From the NCBI GenBank assembly GCA_937925635.1, contig CALALX010000065.1:1-20125 (forward strand): a stretch of DNA of 20,125 bases. Reading direction: 5' to 3'. This document shows positions 7,972-15,520 of this stretch, in pieces. How positions within the stretch are numbered: position 1 is the first letter of the stretch; every line of letters starts with the position of its first letter. The notes beneath the pieces were generated by a model. It saw only the letters and a program-made list of their open reading frames with translations. It was not told the DNA's origin and searched no databases. The translations under genes and the position numbers were made by a program. The DNA is from an uncultured Caulobacter sp. (GTDB lineage Bacteria > Pseudomonadota > Alphaproteobacteria > Caulobacterales > Caulobacteraceae).

Positions 7972-8334
7972 CGGTTCTTGCCTCCGGGCCTCAACTTGTC
8001 CGCGCGTCATCCCGCGCGGCCTTCATGGGCTGCGAAAGCCGTGGGAGGGGCTGGCCCTTCACCCCGCCTTCGGGGCCGGAACGCATGTGGAGGAGGACGG
8101 GGGGCGGCTGATTTGCTTCGCGATGCAAAGGCGGCTCTGCCGCCGGCGGAAATCAGTCGCCCCCCGTCCTTGAAGGGGCGGCACCTTTGACGGCCGCCTG
8201 CCCATCTCTTGAAGGCCGCTCGGGGGACGCGTGGATGAGCTGTCCCGAGAAGAGGCAAGGGGTGACGGTTCAGACCTGCGATGGTTCCGTTCCCCCTGCC
8301 CCACTGTCCTGAACTGCCCCTTGCGCGGAGACGC
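7972..8334. other. 363-bp structured intergenic spacer
   Basis: Lies between the Toprim stop and the DUF2493 start. I see no convincing gene; ORFs here are low-complexity shadows. It holds a small CCCCG-CCTT-CGGGG hairpin (8062-8075), a large nested inverted repeat (8095-8169), and a GAAGGGGCGGC module (8172-8182) that recurs near 18.9 kb. The GGAGG ribosome binding site of the DUF2493 gene is at its low-coordinate end. Confidence 0.7.
8095..8169. repeat. Large nested inverted repeat (possible structured RNA or cruciform)
   Basis: Arms of 20 bases (8095-8114 and 8150-8169) pair with one mismatch. The 35-base interior contains two smaller hairpins: TTTGC/GCAAA (8112-8129 region) and GGCGGC-TCT-GCCGCC just after it. 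It lies 124-198 bases upstream of the DUF2493 start, within either a leader or a 3' region of the Toprim gene. Neither strand has a T-tract after it. Confidence 0.75.
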
Positions 8335-9366
8335 TCAGATTTCCAAGCGCTGCCGATCCTCGGGACCGATCTGTTTTGCCAGATGCTGACGCAGCACCGC
8401 CGGTCCGTCTACCCGAAGATCATCGTTGAAATCCCCAAGCCGTGGTTCCAGCACCCGTACGACAATCCCGGCATCAAGGGCTCTGGCGCTCAACCTCTCT
8501 GCCGCGCCACGCCCCGCCGGATCGCGGTCGATGGCGATGTAGAGGCGCTGCAGCCCCTCCGGCAGCAGGACGGCCCCGAGGTGACCGGACGAGAGCGCCG
8601 CCCAGACGGGCAGGCCGGGCACTGCCTCGACCAAGGATAGCATGGTCTCGATGCCTTCACCGACCACGAGGATGTCGTCATGCGGGGTCAGCCTGACGGC
8701 ATTGCCGAGGAGGTGACCCATGGCACGCCGCTGCGTCTCGACGCCCGCTTTCCCCTGTCCGTCAGGTGCCAGCCAGGTACGATGCACACCCTGCAAGGCC
8801 CCTGCCGCATCGGTGACCGCAGCGATCAGCGCCGGTCTGGGGATGCTCCGGGTCTGGCCCTCATCCCGATGCCAGCACTTCGGGTGGAAGCGCAGCGCGC
8901 TCATCATTGCGCCTTGGGTAAGGCCCCGGGAGCGGAGGTAGGTGTCGGCAAGCGTGCCTGCGACCGGCACCGAGGCCGCAAAGAGACGTGCCGCCGCCGC
9001 TGGCGTGCCACCAGGGGCTTTGGCCTTTTTTGGCACTGGTGCATCCGGGAGGACCGGCTGCGGACGGCCCAAATGCGCTCGGGCCTCGGCCAGAAGATCG
9101 GGAAAGCGGGAGATCCCGGTCCTCTCGCGGATGATGTCGAGAAGGTCACCATGTTCGCCCGTGGCGCCATCGGTGAACTTGCCAGCAGCGCCCGGCCCCG
9201 ACGCAGGCCCCGTCAGCCGCACGAAGAGGGACCGGCCAGGATTGTTCTGCAGATCGCCCACGATCCAGTAGGACCCTTCCCGCCGTCCGGCAGGAAGGTA
9301 GGCGCGACACACGCCTTCGGCATTTTCCGCCAAAGCGCGGATCACATCTTCAGTCTCGGAATACAT
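8335..9366 (-). CDS. Toprim-domain protein (DUF7146/Toprim_3, primase-like)
   Basis: 343 residues. The N-terminal half (about 1-130) resembles the DUF7146 region of plasmid primase-like proteins (SYWIVGDLQNNPGRSLFVRL; GKFTDGATGEHGDLLDII). A middle segment (ADTYLRSRGL; LRFHPKCWHR) leads to a Toprim domain: E237 in VVGEGIETMLSL, then D280-R281-D282 in YIAIDRDPAGRGAAERL, and the closing GDFNDDL at 311-317. Toprim domains coordinate metal in primases, topoisomerases and OLD nucleases. No zinc-finger cysteines are visible at the N-terminus and no helicase is attached, so it may act with the helicase encoded just upstream; that is inference. It starts 3 bases after the stop of the methylase-helicase gene, with GGAGG inside the end of that gene, so the two are translationally linked. 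Confidence 0.9.
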   Translation of the reverse strand: MYSETEDVIRALAENAEGVCRAYLPAGRREGSYWIVGDLQNNPGRSLFVRLTGPASGPGAAGKFTDGATGEHGDLLDIIRERTGISRFPDLLAEARAHLGRPQPVLPDAPVPKKAKAPGGTPAAAARLFAASVPVAGTLADTYLRSRGLTQGAMMSALRFHPKCWHRDEGQTRSIPRPALIAAVTDAAGALQGVHRTWLAPDGQGKAGVETQRRAMGHLLGNAVRLTPHDDILVVGEGIETMLSLVEAVPGLPVWAALSSGHLGAVLLPEGLQRLYIAIDRDPAGRGAAERLSARALDAGIVVRVLEPRLGDFNDDLRVDGPAVLRQHLAKQIGPEDRQRLEI

Positions 9367-9369
9367 GGA

Positions 9370-12300
9370 TCAACAACCTCCGCGTTCATGTAGTCTCGTT
9401 ACAGGACAACGTGCAAGCAGACGATCCAGCACGGCAATGCCGCCCGAGTCCGCTGGGCAGAAGAGGCGCAGCTTCCAGCTGATGATCTCCGAGAAGAAGC
9501 CATCGGCCTTGAGGCGGTCCTTCGCCGCTTCTGTGAAACCGGACAGCTCGATCCGGTTCACGCCCATGACGCGGGATCGGTGGAGTTCCATTCCCTCGGC
9601 GAGCCGCACCACCGTCTTGCCCTCGAGCACGAGGGCATGGATCTGCGCCGCCGTGAGTTGCGGCGCATCGGCGGCCAACGTGGTCGCGACCCAAGCGGGT
9701 GAGACCCGGCGGCCGATGATGCGCTGGCCGTCATCAGTCTGCAGGCGGTAGACGCGGGTTTCATCCTGGGGAAGTTGCTTCCAGATCGGCAGAAGGAGAC
9801 CCGCCACGATGTGCAGGGTGGCCTCGCTGAACTCCGGCACCTCGGCCAGTTCCGCGGTCCAGGCGACTGCGAAGGCTGCACGGTCGGCCTCCAACCAGTG
9901 GGTGTCCTCCATGATCTTCGCGGGAACTGTGCTGGCTTCCGTCGGCCGGACCAGACGCAGCCGCGGCTCGATGGTGCCATCATCCAGCATCAGGCTGGTG
10001 GCGGGCACCTGCACGGCTGCCCGGCCCGAGCGGCTGTTAACGAGAAGCCGCGCCTTGGGGTCATCGAGCCAGTCCAGCGCATCCGCGAGCGAGGTCGGCG
10101 TGTTGCGCCGCTTCTCCGCGATGGTCAGCAGTTGAGTTTCTGCACCCGAGCCAGGATGGGTGTAGATGACGCGCGCATCCGTGACACGGAAGCTTTCGGC
10201 GCGCAGCGTCTCGAGGCCGAGGTCGTAGACACCGGCCGCGATGGCGCCCTCGATCCGCTGGTCGAGCAATTCCTCGAAGGCCGAGAAGAGCACGGCCTGC
10301 ATGTCGATCGTGAGCGCCAGTAGGCGATTTAGGAAGGTCGTGATCGGCGGCAGGTCGTCTTTGAGGCCATTGTCATCGGTCAGGCTGAGGCCGGTGGCAT
10401 CCTCGAAGGCCCCGAGCGAACAGCCAGCCACATCGCCGCGATAGATGCGACGGTAAAGCTGGCGCAGCGCGTCTCGGGCATAGGGCGACTCGAGGTTGTC
10501 TTCGGGCCGGAACAGCCCTTGCCCGCCGGTCTGACGCTGGCCGCGCGTGATGGCGCCGAGCGTGTCGAGGCGGCGTGCGATGGTGGAGAGGAACCGCTTC
10601 TCCGCTTTCACATCGGTGGCCACGGGCCGAAACAGCGGCGGCTGCGCCTGATTGGTGCGGTTGGTCCGCCCAAGGCCCTGGATCGCCGCATCGGCCTTCC
10701 AGCCGGGTTCCAGAAGATAATGCACCCGCAGGCGCTGGTTCTTAGCGCCGAGATCTGCGTGATAGCTGCGACCCGTGCCGCCTGCATCCGAGAAGATCAG
10801 GATGCGCTTCTGGTCATCCATGAAGGCGGCGGTTTCCGCGAGATTGGCAGACCCCGCTCGGCTTTCGACGACGAGGCGCGCGGCGTGCCCCTCGCCCTTC
10901 CTCACGATGCGGCGCGACCGGCCCGTGACCTCGGCCACGAGATCGGTACCGAAGCGCTGGACGATCTGATCCAGCGCCCCCGGCACGGGCGGCAATGACG
11001 CAAGCCTTTCGATCAGCGCATCGCGCCTGCGGGCGGCTTCGCGGCATTCGACCGGTTGGCCGTCGCGGACCACAGGCCGGGACGACAGGTTGCCCTCACT
11101 GTCGGTGAAGGGCTCGTAGAGCTGCACCGGAAAGGAATGGGCGAGATAATCCAGGACGTATTCCCGCGGCGTGATGTCGACGCGGATGTTGTTCCATTCG
11201 TCGGTGGGGATGTCAGAGAGGCGGCGCTCCATCAGGGCTTCGCCAGTTGAGACGATCTGGATCACCGCTGCATGGCCAGCCGCGAGATCGCCGTCGATGG
11301 CAGCGATCAGGGTGGGGGTTTTCATCGAGGTGAGCAGATGGCCGAAGAACCGCTGCTTCGCGGACTCGAAGGCCGACCGCGCGGCTGACTTGGCTTGGCG
11401 ATTCAGCGTGCCGCTGTCGCCGGTGATGTTGGCGGCCTCCATCGCGGCGGTGAGATTGTTGTGGATGATGGCGAAAGCCCCGGCATAAGCATCATAGATG
11501 CCGCGCTGCTCAGGGGTCAGCGCGTGTTCCAGCATCTCGTATTCGACGCCATCGTAAGAAAGCGACCGGGCAGTGTAGAGGCCGAGCGACCGTAGGTCGC
11601 GGGCCAGAACCTCCATCGCGGCGACGCCGCCTGCCTCAATGGCCTCGACGAATTCAGCGCGGGTGGCGAACGGGAAATCCTCGCCGCCCCAGAGGCCGAG
11701 CCGCTGCGCATAGGCGAGATTGTGGACCGTCGTGGCCCCCGTGGCCGAGACATAGACCACGCGGGCATTGGGAAGCCTGTGCTGGAGGCGCAGGCCCGCC
11801 CTGCCCTGCTGCGAGGCCTCGGTATCGCCGCGCTCACCCTTCGATCCGGCGGCATTGGCCATGGCATGGCTTTCGTCAAACAGGATCACCCCGTCGAAAT
11901 CCGCCCCCAGCCAGTCGACGATCTGATCGACGCGGGATTTCTTGGCCCCGCGCTCTTCCGAGCGCAGTGTCGCATAGGTGGTGAAGAGGATGCCTTCGGA
12001 GAGCGGGATGTCGCGGCCTTGCGCAAAGCGCGACAGGGGCGTGACGAGCAGGCGCTCCTGGCCGAGCGCCGACCAGTCGCGCTGCGCGTCTTCAAGGAGC
12101 TTGTCGCTCTTTGAAATCCAGAGCGCCTTGCGTCGGCCTTGGCACCAGTTGTCGAGCAGAATCCCTGCCGACTGGCGGCCTTTGCCCGCGCCAGTGCCGT
12201 CGCCAAGAAAGAAGCCCCGCCGGAAGCGGACTGCATCAGCGGCATCCTCGGGCGCGGCCGAGACCATGTCGCCAGTTTCATCGACGCACCACGACCCGGC

Positions 12301-13731
12301 GAGATGCGCGCCATGCGCTTCGCCAGCATAGATCACGGTTTCGAGTTGGGCATCTGACAGGAGACCGTCCCGCAATACCGCGGCGGGGAGTTTCGGGCGG
12401 TAGGTGGGTTTCGGGGGGGCGACCGAGGCCATGGCCGCCGACTGCACGAGCTTGGTCGGGTGCGGGGCCGCGCCGGGGATGTCGATGGCCTGCAGGCGGA
12501 AGGTCTCGTAGATCGCGTCTGAAAGGCGCGCGGCGCCGAGATCGTCCGCCGTCTCGCGTATGGTGTAGGCGAGGTCCTCGGGATCCGGCGTGGTGACATG
12601 CACATCCATCTTGGCCGCTGCCGCCGAACGCAAAGGTCGAGCAGCGGGGCCAGAGGAACGGCCGGGAATTCCCCGGAAAGAGGAAATGGGCTGGGAGCAT
12701 GCGCCCACACCCGCACCCAACTCGAGGCGTGGCGGGACCTCGGCGGTGATCCTGGCAAGGAGGTGGGCCACATCGGGCGAGATGGACCGTGCCAGATCGG
12801 CGGTGATGCCGCCCTGCTCGCCGCCTCGGCATTTGTCGAAGACCGAGATCCGCGTCTCGAAGCTGGTGCCGTGCTTGGCAAAGGCGGCACCCGACACAGC
12901 ACCGGTGAACACCAGATGGGCCGTCTCGGTCAGGCGGGCGAAGGTTTCCGCCCAAGCGGGCGCCTCCGGCGCGAAACCGGCGCCAGTGATGGCAACAAGC
13001 CGACCACCGGGGGCAAGCCGGGCAAGCGCCGAGCGCAGATGCCGCGCCGTCGCCTCGGTCGTCCGACCATCGACATTGGCCATGGCCGAGAAGGGCGGGT
13101 TCATCAGGATGACACTCGGGCGCAGGCCTGGGTCCAGATGATCATCGATCTGCGCGGCATCAAAGGTGGTGACGGGCCGCCCCGGAAAAAGGTGACGCAG
13201 AAGATCGGCTCGGGTCTCGGCTAGCTCGTTCAGAGCGAGACTGCCGCCCGCGATCTCGGCGAGGATCGCGAGAAGCCCGGTCCCGGCCGAAGGCTCAAGG
13301 ACCAGGTCACGTGGCGTAATCTGCGCGGCGGCGAGCGCCGCGAGTCCCATGGGCAGGGGTGTCGAGAATTGCTGGAAGCGCTCCATTTCCTCTGAGCGCC
13401 GGGTGTGCGTGGGCAAAAGGCCCGCCACCTTGGCGAGGATGGGCAAGAGTGCTGCAGGCGAGCCCGCCCGGGCCAGAAGCGCGCGGCCGAATTTCCGCAG
13501 GAAGAGGACCAGCGCCACCTCGCCCGCCTCATAGGCAAGCTTCCAGTCCCAGGCGCCATCGGCATCGGAGCCGCCAAAGGCGCGCTCCATCTCAAGCCGC
13601 AGACGCAGCGCGTCGATCTGGAATCCTTGGGCGAAATCGGGCTGCAAGGCTTCGGCGACGGCGATGATCGCAGGTGCGAGATCAGCAGGCGGAACAGCAA
13701 CGGGAGGCGCAACGGGTGCGAGATAGGTCAT
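9370..13731 (-). CDS. Methyltransferase-strawberry notch helicase fusion (DarB-like)
   Basis: 1453-residue protein. N-terminal class I SAM-dependent methylase (about 110-300): motif I VLEPSAGTG at 144-152 and catalytic NPPF at 211-214, indicating amino-methylation of adenine. A linker of about 70 residues leads to a strawberry-notch type superfamily 2 helicase: Walker A GTGAGKGRQ at 512-520, DESH at 619-622, SATG at 662-665, and a C-lobe motif QGLGRTNRTNQ at 1018-1028. A long C-terminal region (about 1090-1453) follows. This methylase-helicase arrangement is that of phage P1 DarB, which protects incoming DNA against type I restriction, and of related 'polyvalent' proteins on mobile elements. 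P1 DarB is larger. The ATG at 13731 has GGAG 8 bases upstream. Function on this element is inferred from architecture. Confidence 0.88.
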   Translation of the reverse strand: MTYLAPVAPPVAVPPADLAPAIIAVAEALQPDFAQGFQIDALRLRLEMERAFGGSDADGAWDWKLAYEAGEVALVLFLRKFGRALLARAGSPAALLPILAKVAGLLPTHTRRSEEMERFQQFSTPLPMGLAALAAAQITPRDLVLEPSAGTGLLAILAEIAGGSLALNELAETRADLLRHLFPGRPVTTFDAAQIDDHLDPGLRPSVILMNPPFSAMANVDGRTTEATARHLRSALARLAPGGRLVAITGAGFAPEAPAWAETFARLTETAHLVFTGAVSGAAFAKHGTSFETRISVFDKCRGGEQGGITADLARSISPDVAHLLARITAEVPPRLELGAGVGACSQPISSFRGIPGRSSGPAARPLRSAAAAKMDVHVTTPDPEDLAYTIRETADDLGAARLSDAIYETFRLQAIDIPGAAPHPTKLVQSAAMASVAPPKPTYRPKLPAAVLRDGLLSDAQLETVIYAGEAHGAHLAGSWCVDETGDMVSAAPEDAADAVRFRRGFFLGDGTGAGKGRQSAGILLDNWCQGRRKALWISKSDKLLEDAQRDWSALGQERLLVTPLSRFAQGRDIPLSEGILFTTYATLRSEERGAKKSRVDQIVDWLGADFDGVILFDESHAMANAAGSKGERGDTEASQQGRAGLRLQHRLPNARVVYVSATGATTVHNLAYAQRLGLWGGEDFPFATRAEFVEAIEAGGVAAMEVLARDLRSLGLYTARSLSYDGVEYEMLEHALTPEQRGIYDAYAGAFAIIHNNLTAAMEAANITGDSGTLNRQAKSAARSAFESAKQRFFGHLLTSMKTPTLIAAIDGDLAAGHAAVIQIVSTGEALMERRLSDIPTDEWNNIRVDITPREYVLDYLAHSFPVQLYEPFTDSEGNLSSRPVVRDGQPVECREAARRRDALIERLASLPPVPGALDQIVQRFGTDLVAEVTGRSRRIVRKGEGHAARLVVESRAGSANLAETAAFMDDQKRILIFSDAGGTGRSYHADLGAKNQRLRVHYLLEPGWKADAAIQGLGRTNRTNQAQPPLFRPVATDVKAEKRFLSTIARRLDTLGAITRGQRQTGGQGLFRPEDNLESPYARDALRQLYRRIYRGDVAGCSLGAFEDATGLSLTDDNGLKDDLPPITTFLNRLLALTIDMQAVLFSAFEELLDQRIEGAIAAGVYDLGLETLRAESFRVTDARVIYTHPGSGAETQLLTIAEKRRNTPTSLADALDWLDDPKARLLVNSRSGRAAVQVPATSLMLDDGTIEPRLRLVRPTEASTVPAKIMEDTHWLEADRAAFAVAWTAELAEVPEFSEATLHIVAGLLLPIWKQLPQDETRVYRLQTDDGQRIIGRRVSPAWVATTLAADAPQLTAAQIHALVLEGKTVVRLAEGMELHRSRVMGVNRIELSGFTEAAKDRLKADGFFSEIISWKLRLFCPADSGGIAVLDRLLARCPVTRLHERGGC

Positions 13732-13742
13732 CGGGAAACTCC
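13729..13742. repeat. Left copy of 14-bp start-region inverted repeat
   Basis: Reads GGAGTTTCCCGATG on the minus strand: ribosome binding site plus start codon of the methylase-helicase gene. A perfect copy in opposite orientation lies at 13898-13911 over the start of the divergent 98-aa gene. Confidence 0.85.
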
Positions 13743-13756
13743 GGAATGAGGGACAG

Positions 13757-13800
13757 GATCAGGCCCGGACACCCTCTCTCGGGCACCCTCAGGCCTGATC
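13757..13800. repeat. 9-bp inverted repeat in the methylase-helicase leader
   Basis: GATCAGGCC (13757-13765) and GGCCTGATC (13792-13800) flank a 26-base interior that can pair further through CCCG and CGGG. It lies 26-69 bases in front of the methylase-helicase start and could be an RNA hairpin or a regulator binding site. Part of it is shared with the DUF6878 gene leader. Confidence 0.55.
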
Positions 13801-13850
13801 TTTCCCGGCCCCTCTCTCCCTCTCGAACCGGTGCGTTCCGTTCGCTTGGC

Positions 13851-13879
13851 TTGATTTTGTTCCTGTTATGTTCTATATA
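13851..13879 (+). promoter_or_regulatory. Promoter of the 98-aa plus-strand gene
   Basis: TTGATT (-35, 13851-13856), 17-base spacer, TATATA (-10, 13874-13879) on the plus strand. Predicted transcription start is near 13886, only about 23 bases before the ATG at 13909. It is the most AT-rich stretch in this neighbourhood. Confidence 0.65.
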
Positions 13880-13897
13880 GAGGGCCAAGTCAGTAAG

Positions 13898-13911
13898 GGA
13901 GTTTCCCGATG
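13898..13911. repeat. Right copy of 14-bp start-region inverted repeat
   Basis: GGAGTTTCCCGATG on the plus strand, covering the ribosome binding site and ATG of the 98-aa gene. Identical over all 14 bases to the start region of the divergent methylase-helicase gene (13729-13742, minus strand). Confidence 0.85.
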
Positions 13912-14205
13912 GACAGCACCACATACGCCTTGCCCGCGACGCCCAAACAGATGGCCTATGCGCGCTCGCTCGCCCTGCGCAACCAGACCCTTCTGCCCTG
14001 GGAGGTTCAGCAAGACCGCCGGTCCTTGAGCGCCTGGATCGAGGCGCAGGCCCAGCTGAAGCCGGTATCCGAAATGGACCGGCTGCCGACCTCAAAACAG
14101 GTGGCCTTCGCGGAGAAGCTCGCCCGGATCAAACGGCGCGCCGTTCCGGACGAATGCTTCCGTGACAAGGGGCTGATGTCGAAGTGGATCGACGGGAACA
14201 AGTGA
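13909..14205 (+). CDS. Small protein with two tandem 34-residue repeats
   Basis: 98 residues. I do not recognise the family. Two copies of one module align without gaps at an offset of exactly 50 residues: 11-44 (TPKQMAYARSLAL...LSAWI) and 61-94 (TSKQVAFAEKLAR...MSKWI), with 13 of 34 positions identical (T, K, Q, A, A, L, A, P, E, D, S, W, I). The repeat looks like a pair of short helices ending in a conserved Trp-Ile. No signal peptide or membrane segment. It is the only clear plus-strand gene, has its own promoter and a GGGAG ribosome binding site, and diverges from the methylase-helicase gene 177 bases away. Codon usage is GC-rich like its neighbours. Function unknown; a small DNA- or protein-binding regulator is possible. 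Confidence 0.85.
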   Translation: MDSTTYALPATPKQMAYARSLALRNQTLLPWEVQQDRRSLSAWIEAQAQLKPVSEMDRLPTSKQVAFAEKLARIKRRAVPDECFRDKGLMSKWIDGNK

Positions 14206-14604
14206 GCAAGGCACCGGCTGGCTCCGGCCTTCCGGAGCTTCTGCCATACCGTGGCTTGGCAAACTTAGCATAGTTGCCAACCTATAGATTGGCAGATTGG
14301 CCCTTCGGGACATCAACCCCGGTCAAACTCCTGTCCGAACGACCAAAGCCTGGTCCCGATGGCACGCCGGGAGGTGCACTGCTGCGACCTTCGGCAACCA
14401 CCGCAAGTCGTAGTCGTCTCTCGACCCAGCGTCTTCAGATCTTCCTCCACTTGGGGCTAGTCCCTCAATTCTTTGAAAATGGTGATATTGGAGCGTCTAT
14501 AACGCTGGAAAAGCAACCTCATCGAAGAAAACTATAGTGGTCTCTCGGGCCAGAGACGTCGCCGTCCTCAGCGCGTATATGGGAAGCCCAGAAGACCGGC
14601 GGAC
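14206..14604. other. About 400 bp without a recognisable gene
   Basis: Between the 98-aa gene and the 58-codon ORF. It begins with a possible terminator hairpin (14221-14238) and a cluster of TTGGCA/TGCCAA motifs (14255-14300). The ORFs here have no family features and are probably chance. It appears less GC-rich than its flanks, consistent with decayed or foreign DNA. Confidence 0.5.
14221..14238 (+). terminator. Possible terminator hairpin after the 98-aa gene
   Basis: GCTCCGG (14221-14227), loop CCTT, CCGGAGC (14232-14238), 16 bases after the stop codon at 14205. Only two T follow directly, so intrinsic termination would be weak. Confidence 0.45.
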
Positions 14605-14781
14605 TCAGTTCATCTTTGGAAGCCATGTGTTTTGCCGGAATGACCTCTCTTTCGTCCGGCGAAATGCTGCCCGTAACGCTTCCGTCGGTGAGGGCGGAGA
14701 GTCCAAAACCTCGAAGAATGCCTGATGGTCGCATGGCTTCAAGCTTGTGACGTCCGCGCTGTTGTCGTTTGCAGGCTTCAT
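14605..14781 (-). CDS. 58-aa ORF resembling the C-terminal tail of DUF1778 (TacA-like) antitoxins
   Basis: Minus-strand ORF starting MKPANDN at 14781, with TTGGAGG 9 bases upstream, so translation is plausible. Residues 18-45 (DHQAFFEVLDSPPSPTEALR, then AAFRRTKE) look like the C-terminal toxin-neutralising segment of DUF1778 antitoxins, where a 'F...LD.PP.P...L' pattern is characteristic. The N-terminal ribbon-helix-helix DNA-binding part (about 45 residues) is absent and replaced by a short leader. No GNAT toxin partner is visible downstream. It lies 37 bases after the RES toxin stop on the same strand. It could be a remnant or a stand-alone toxin-binding peptide. The resemblance is by eye and should be treated as tentative. 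Confidence 0.5.
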   Translation of the reverse strand: MKPANDNSADVTSLKPCDHQAFFEVLDSPPSPTEALRAAFRRTKERSFRQNTWLPKMN

Positions 14782-14818
14782 TTCTTCGGACCTCCAAGGG
14801 CGCTTGCGCTGTAACTCG

Positions 14819-15520
14819 TCAGCCGACAGCCGTAACCGAGTAGTGCGGCGTCCCATCCCAAACAAGATCCCAAGACGCGCCCGGCCGGACGTTCTGGATG
14901 GCGTGGGGCTCGAAGCAGACGAGGCAATTCCCGCCCGGCGCAGGCGCCCGGACAGAGGGGTAGATGAGACCCCGCGATCCAGCCCGGCGGAGATGTTGGG
15001 CCAAGCTTTGGCCCTCGGGATATCCGACAGCCGGGTCGGGATGCAGCGCGGGATGGCCCGGCTCATCGGTCAGATCATCGAAGATCCCGATGAAATCCGC
15101 CAGCAATTCCACATAGCGGGCGCTGTCATGGAAGCTGCCGGTAAAGCCGAGTTCGCGCGTGCGGTGCCAGGCCACTTCGCTGACGGACACCATCACGTCC
15201 CATGCGCAGTACCACGCGCCGCGCTCCTCGGTGTTGAAGCGGTTTCCCCCGGCGCGGGTGTAGGTGAAGGCCGCGTTGACATGGCTGTCGCCGTAGATGC
15301 GCAGATCTCGGCTGCGGCGCTGCCAGGCCAGCTCGCGCGGGTCTAGATGCGGGTTGCGGCCACGTTCCGCCAAAAGACGGCCGCTGGTCAGACCCTCGAT
15401 TTCGGCCAAAATCTCCATCTCGTCATCGGTATCGACGAGACCCCGCAAGGACGGTGGCTTGTGGTAGGTGGCGGGCAGAAGACGAACGAGGCCACGATCG
15501 GAAACCTCGGTCTGCTTCAT
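14819..15520 (-). CDS. RES-domain toxin
   Basis: 233 residues. RES toxins degrade NAD+ in the RES/Xre type II toxin-antitoxin systems. Visible RES features: GGNRFNT (R94) followed by Y104, then VSVSEVAWHRT with E115, LADFIGIFDDL, and the late RGLIYPSVRAPA and CLVCFEP segments (about 183-205). The Arg and Glu sit where the catalytic residues of this family are expected. The protein has a longer N-terminal extension (about 70 residues, including a Glu-rich helix) than minimal RES toxins. Its ATG overlaps the antitoxin stop as ATGA, so the pair is translationally coupled with the antitoxin first. Confidence 0.88.
   Translation of the reverse strand: MKQTEVSDRGLVRLLPATYHKPPSLRGLVDTDDEMEILAEIEGLTSGRLLAERGRNPHLDPRELAWQRRSRDLRIYGDSHVNAAFTYTRAGGNRFNTEERGAWYCAWDVMVSVSEVAWHRTRELGFTGSFHDSARYVELLADFIGIFDDLTDEPGHPALHPDPAVGYPEGQSLAQHLRRAGSRGLIYPSVRAPAPGGNCLVCFEPHAIQNVRPGASWDLVWDGTPHYSVTAVG

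Noticed and set aside
7192..8190. 332-codon plus-strand ORF
   Set aside because: Mostly antisense to the DUF2493 gene and extends into the structured spacer; no recognisable domain.
14274..14797. 87-codon plus-strand and 92-codon minus-strand ORFs in the gene-poor stretch
   Set aside because: No domain likeness; the minus-strand one lies in another frame over the DUF1778-like ORF, which has the better ribosome binding site.
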